DNA of 64,000 nt from Clostridium zeae. Lineage in GTDB: Bacteria; Bacillota; Clostridia; Clostridiales; Clostridiaceae. Shown in pieces: positions 60,999-64,000 of this stretch. The notes under the pieces are model-generated. The model had not been told where the DNA came from. It did no database searches and saw only the letters and a list, made by a program, of their open reading frames with translations. The stretch spans positions 1,378,396 to 1,442,395 of the forward strand of contig NZ_BMBA01000001.1 of the NCBI RefSeq assembly GCF_017312485.1. Direction: 5' to 3'. Within the stretch, counting starts at the first letter, position 1. Every line of letters begins with the position of its first letter. Made by a program: the position numbers and the translations under genes.

Positions 60999-62033
60999 TT
61001 ATTTCACCTTTCTTAAAGTAACAACTTCATCCTTGCCATCCAAGTTTTCTACCTTAAGTTTTAGCTCATCTAAATCATCAAAAGAAGTTGCATCAAAGTT
61101 CATAATTACAAGAGCCTTGCTTTCTGGTAGATCCTCCATTGAAGCCGAACCAGCTATTGTATATTTTTTATCATTACTTCCAATTAGTTTCGCCTTATTT
61201 ACTAACTGTTCCTGTCCATTATTTTTAGCTCTGAATTTAACTACCATTCCTGTAGGAAAAGCTTCAGCGCTTATTACCTCTAATCTACTGTTATTATCTA
61301 AAGGTTCATATTTAATAGTTTTACTATTCACAAAGGTTGCTTCCAAAGGTATATTTAATTGCCAACTTCCATTAATCCTCTTCTCCAATTCATTGTTCTT
61401 CTCTAAATAGATTCTACGAACTTCTAACAATAAATTCTTGCTCTTAGGAATCTTTGCTTCTGACGAATCCATTACTATAGAAACTACAGCTTCTCCAAAT
61501 TCTTTTCTGCTTAAATCTGGCATTTGCATCCAGCCTTTTACTATACCACCTCCATCATCTATTATTATATTTCCCTTTTCATCTTTTAAATTAAAGGCAA
61601 ACATTATATTATCCTTGTCTTTTATAATACTAGCATCTTTAAAGTTTAACTTTATATTAATAGCAAGTTTACTTGAGTCCACAACTATATCTGTAGCTTC
61701 AATCCGTATGGAATCAGCTTCAGTATATATGTTTGAAAGCTTTTGCATGTAGTTATTGTCAACAGCTCTTTGTAATCCTCTGTCACCAGCTCCGAATAAA
61801 AATCCCTTAACTGCAGCAAAAACTGGCTTATATGAAGATATTCCTACAATAAGCAAAAGAACTGCAGCAACTGCTGAAAATCTTCTCCTTACTCTATTTT
61901 TCTTTGCTTTAGCCGACCTTTCTTTTTCTCTTATGATTTCAAAGGAAGTATTAATTTTATTCATTACTCCTTCTGGAATACCTTCATCTTCATTTAATAA
62001 TATCTTTATCTGATTATCTAAGAAGTCATCCAT
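60999..62033 (-). CDS. DUF4179-type anti-sigma factor
   Basis: A 344-residue protein: ~50 cytoplasmic residues, one TM segment (FSAVAAVLLLIVGISSYK, ~52-69), then DUF4179 and a second beta domain outside. Members act as anti-sigma factors for the ECF sigma encoded next to them, here 1 bp upstream. The context and topology support this. The signal sensed outside is unknown. Confidence 0.88.
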   Translation of the reverse strand: MDDFLDNQIKILLNEDEGIPEGVMNKINTSFEIIREKERSAKAKKNRVRRRFSAVAAVLLLIVGISSYKPVFAAVKGFLFGAGDRGLQRAVDNNYMQKLSNIYTEADSIRIEATDIVVDSSKLAINIKLNFKDASIIKDKDNIMFAFNLKDEKGNIIIDDGGGIVKGWMQMPDLSRKEFGEAVVSIVMDSSEAKIPKSKNLLLEVRRIYLEKNNELEKRINGSWQLNIPLEATFVNSKTIKYEPLDNNSRLEVISAEAFPTGMVVKFRAKNNGQEQLVNKAKLIGSNDKKYTIAGSASMEDLPESKALVIMNFDATSFDDLDELKLKVENLDGKDEVVTLRKVK

Positions 62034-62034
62034 T

Positions 62035-62559
62035 TTATCTTACCTCCCTATAATTCAACAAATAATTTTTAAGAATATTTCTAGCTCTTGAAAGTCTTGA
62101 TTTAATAGTGCCTTCACTTTCATTGAGGATTTGTCCAATCTCTTTAGTAGTAAAACCACTGCCATAATATAAGTTAATTGTATTTTGATAATCTTTGGAC
62201 AAATGCTTAATTGCATCTTGAATATCTATCTTATCTATAGCCGCATCATTGCTTGAGCAGTGAATTTCAGAACAATTATCTAGCGTTTCCAGATAAACTA
62301 CCTTGTTATTCTTCTTATAAATATCATTACATTTATTTATCAATATTCTAACTACCCAAGTTTTAAAAAACTCTAGATTCTTTAAAGTGCTTATATTCTC
62401 AAAAGCACTGATAATTGTATCTTGAATAGCATCACCTATATCTTCCTCAGAATTTAATCTAGTTTTAGCTATTTTATAAAGCTGAGGCAAGATATAATTA
62501 ATAGCTTCAATAAAGGCTTCACTATCACCCTTTTGTGCTTTTAATATCAATTTCTCCAT
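62035..62559 (-). CDS. ECF-type RNA polymerase sigma factor
   Basis: A 174-residue sigma-70-family protein: region 2 (NSEEDIGDAIQDTIISAFEN, ~37-57) with FFKTWVVRILINKCNDIYKK, and region 4 (LSKDYQNTINLYYGSGFTTK, ESEGTIKSRLSRARNILK). GGGAGG precedes the ATG. It is paired with the DUF4179 gene. This is the second ECF/anti-sigma pair in the window; the two pairs differ in their anti-sigma type. Confidence 0.93.
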   Translation of the reverse strand: MEKLILKAQKGDSEAFIEAINYILPQLYKIAKTRLNSEEDIGDAIQDTIISAFENISTLKNLEFFKTWVVRILINKCNDIYKKNNKVVYLETLDNCSEIHCSSNDAAIDKIDIQDAIKHLSKDYQNTINLYYGSGFTTKEIGQILNESEGTIKSRLSRARNILKNYLLNYREVR

Positions 62560-62799
62560 AAATTCCTCCCATGAAGATATATATCAATATGCGCATACTG
62601 AATTTTCCATACATATATTAGACAAACCTACCATAAAATTAGTTGCATATATTTATTTACAAACTTATAATTTTTTAAGATACACTTTTAATCCTACAAT
62701 ATTTTCAAAACTCTTATCTACTGATTAGCTTGATTTTTTCGAAAATATAATATATTACCTGCTAATCTAAAAATTAAATAGTAAATAATTAATTCAAAT

Positions 62800-62868
62800 A
62801 AACGACACATGTAGTGCCTTGCACGTAAATCTGATTACGGTACAAAGGGATTACATGTGTCGTTTTAA
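62800..62868 (-). terminator. Long hairpin after the alaS-like gene, with inner stem
   Basis: AAACGACACATGTA (62800-62813) and TACATGTGTCGTTT (62852-62865) form a perfect 14-bp stem. The 38-nt loop folds further: CCTTG and ACGTAA pair with TTACG and CAAAGG. T-rich flanks are moderate, so it works as a terminator for the minus-strand gene or in both directions. The rest of 62560-62799 shows no gene. Confidence 0.65.
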
Positions 62869-62920
62869 TATCCATACCCGTTATTATAAAAAGTATATAT
62901 ACATGCTAATCTGGATTTCA

Positions 62921-64000
62921 TTATCCTATAGTAGCCTTAATTCTTCTTACCCCAGAAGATGAACTTTCTTCCTTCAATATTTTGAAACTCTTTAGCTCTT
63001 CTGTATTTGAAGCATGTGGTCCTCCGCATATCTCTTTGGAGTATCCAGGAATAGCATATACTTTTACAATCTCACCATACTTACTCTCAAAAACTCCAAT
63101 TGCTTCTTCTGCCTTTGCTTCTTCTAAGGTTTCTTCGGTACACATAACATCTATTCCTTTTTCTATAGCTTCATTTACTATTTTTTCTACCTGTTCTAAC
63201 TCGTCCTTAGTGAGCTTTCTGTCAAAGGAAAAATCAAATCTCAGTCTTTCTGAGTTAATATTGCTTCCCCTTTGGTATACAGTGTTTCCTAGCACCTTTC
63301 GAAGAGCAGCATTTAATAAATGAGTAGCTGTATGAAGCTTAGTCGTCCTCTCGCTGTTGTCTGCAAGCCCTCCTTTAAACTTCTCAGCTGCACCTTTTCT
63401 AGACTTTTCTTGATGTTCTCTAAATTTTTCTTCAAAAACAGGTATATCTACATTTATCTTTCGTTCTGAGGCAAGTTCAACAGTAAATTCAATTGGAAAT
63501 CCAAAGGTATCATATAATTTAAAAGCTAAATCTCCACTTAAGCTATTGCCCTCTTCTAATTTAGAAAAATATCTCTCAGCCATCTTCAAACCGCTATCTA
63601 GAGTTTTTGAGAATAATAGATATTCCTTTTCAAGTTGCTCTAAAACAAAACTTTTGTTTTTGACTAATTCAGAATATATCTCCCCATAATTTTCAATAAT
63701 TACTTCAGCAATACTGCAAATAATATTGCTATTTACTCCAAGTTTTTTTACTAACCTGATGGTACGCCTTATAAGTCTTCTTAGTATATATCCTTGTTCA
63801 GAATTTGATGGTGTTACTCCCTTTGGATCTCCTAAGATAAAAGTTGATGCTCTCATATGATCACTGATTATACGAAAGGTATTCTTATTTTCTTCTGTAT
63901 AATTTACACCTGTAAGACTTTCTATCTTTTCTATAATAGGTTGAAATAATTCGGTTTCATATACATTCTTATAACCGTTAAAAATCGTTAGTACACGCTC
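62921..64000 (-). CDS. Alanyl-tRNA synthetase-like protein, short form (5' end cut by window)
   Basis: The visible 359 residues run from the end of the catalytic core (ERVLTIF, motif-3 region; [16 protein letters not shown]) through the tRNA-recognition helices ([12 protein letters not shown]) to the editing domain with HTATH and CGGPH zinc-site motifs. It then stops at [10 protein letters not shown], where canonical AlaS would continue with a DHHA1/C-Ala domain of ~200 residues. So it is a truncated-type AlaS paralogue. Canonical editing sites read CGGTH; here Pro replaces Thr. The 5' part lies outside the window. Confidence 0.85.
   Translation of the reverse strand, partial: ERVLTIFNGYKNVYETELFQPIIEKIESLTGVNYTEENKNTFRIISDHMRASTFILGDPKGVTPSNSEQGYILRRLIRRTIRLVKKLGVNSNIICSIAEVIIENYGEIYSELVKNKSFVLEQLEKEYLLFSKTLDSGLKMAERYFSKLEEGNSLSGDLAFKLYDTFGFPIEFTVELASERKINVDIPVFEEKFREHQEKSRKGAAEKFKGGLADNSERTTKLHTATHLLNAALRKVLGNTVYQRGSNINSERLRFDFSFDRKLTKDELEQVEKIVNEAIEKGIDVMCTEETLEEAKAEEAIGVFESKYGEIVKVYAIPGYSKEICGGPHASNTEELKSFKILKEESSSSGVRRIKATIG

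Noticed and set aside
1-64000. Prophage, integrative element, rRNA or tRNA genes
   Set aside because: No integrase, phage structural, transposase or relaxase genes were seen, nor any tRNA cloverleaf or rRNA sequence recognised by eye.

Overview
The window looks like chromosomal DNA of a saccharolytic, spore-former-type Clostridium (cluster I). It is AT-rich with long AT-rich intergenic regions and strong AGGAGG-type ribosome binding sites. The gene content fits: hybrid cluster protein, tandem BFD-type [2Fe-2S] protein, EFR1-type flavodoxin/ferredoxin, DUF2935, many small MarR/HxlR/PadR/MerR regulators and Clostridium-style AraR boxes with a ribulokinase-type FGGY kinase. No rRNA, tRNA, CRISPR array, transposase or prophage gene was seen. 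The right edge cuts an alanyl-tRNA synthetase gene.

Layout. 0-5 kb: a minus-strand stress operon (flavodoxin, alcohol-dehydrogenase remnant, aldo/keto reductase, cupin) starting from a MerR-type promoter, a second flavodoxin, a small cysteine protein and a divergent HxlR regulator. 5-10.6 kb: MarR plus a heterodimeric ABC exporter, one subunit carrying an extra ~500-residue repeat region between TM1 and TM2. 11-15.5 kb: hybrid cluster protein, an unknown CxxC protein with a nitroreductase, a tandem [2Fe-2S] protein and its MarR regulator. 15.6-36.8 kb: carbohydrate region (GH38 mannosidase, GH43, GH2, sugar ABC transporter, a cellulase-like TIM barrel, acyltransferase, ArsR-type regulator) interrupted by a multicopper oxidase, secreted/lipoprotein genes, an ECF sigma/anti-sigma pair and the MerR gene. 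37-41 kb: PadR/MFS efflux operon, flavin-reductase-like protein, DUF2935 protein. 41-46 kb: UvrD-type helicase plus MrfA-type helicase operon. 46-52.7 kb: a 54-residue membrane peptide with an apparent ATT start, a decayed phosphodiester-glycosidase gene, a lipoprotein phosphoesterase, AraR boxes with a ribulokinase-type gene and an arylsulfotransferase fragment. 52.7-64 kb: SDR, lipoprotein, sugar acetyltransferase, PHP phosphoesterase/GNAT pair, AraC, HAD, EFR1/MarR, a second sigma/anti-sigma pair and the alaS-like gene.

How the parts fit. Three themes recur: reactive-electrophile/redox defence (flavodoxins, AKR, nitroreductase, Hcp, BFD, EFR1, each beside or linked by operator sequence to a small one-component regulator), plant or microbial glycan use (GH38, GH43, GH2, ABC uptake, arabinose kinase), and envelope functions (ABC export, lipoproteins, two ECF systems).

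The most unusual material is non-coding or in start-site choice. (1) About 95-bp palindromic elements share an octamer apical loop GG(C/G)TTCTG on differing but complementary stems. (2) A second intergenic repeat ending in GGTGCTTTAAC brackets both the mannosidase gene and the two-helicase operon. (3) A MerR regulator and a flavodoxin operon 32 kb apart share near-identical 19-bp-spaced promoters. (4) A marR gene appears leaderless, with its operator filling the promoter spacer. (5) Two genes appear to start at ATT. Several genes are decayed (Fe-ADH, NAGPA-type protein, arylsulfotransferase, an acetyltransferase 3' copy). All assignments are by reading and family knowledge; no database search was run.
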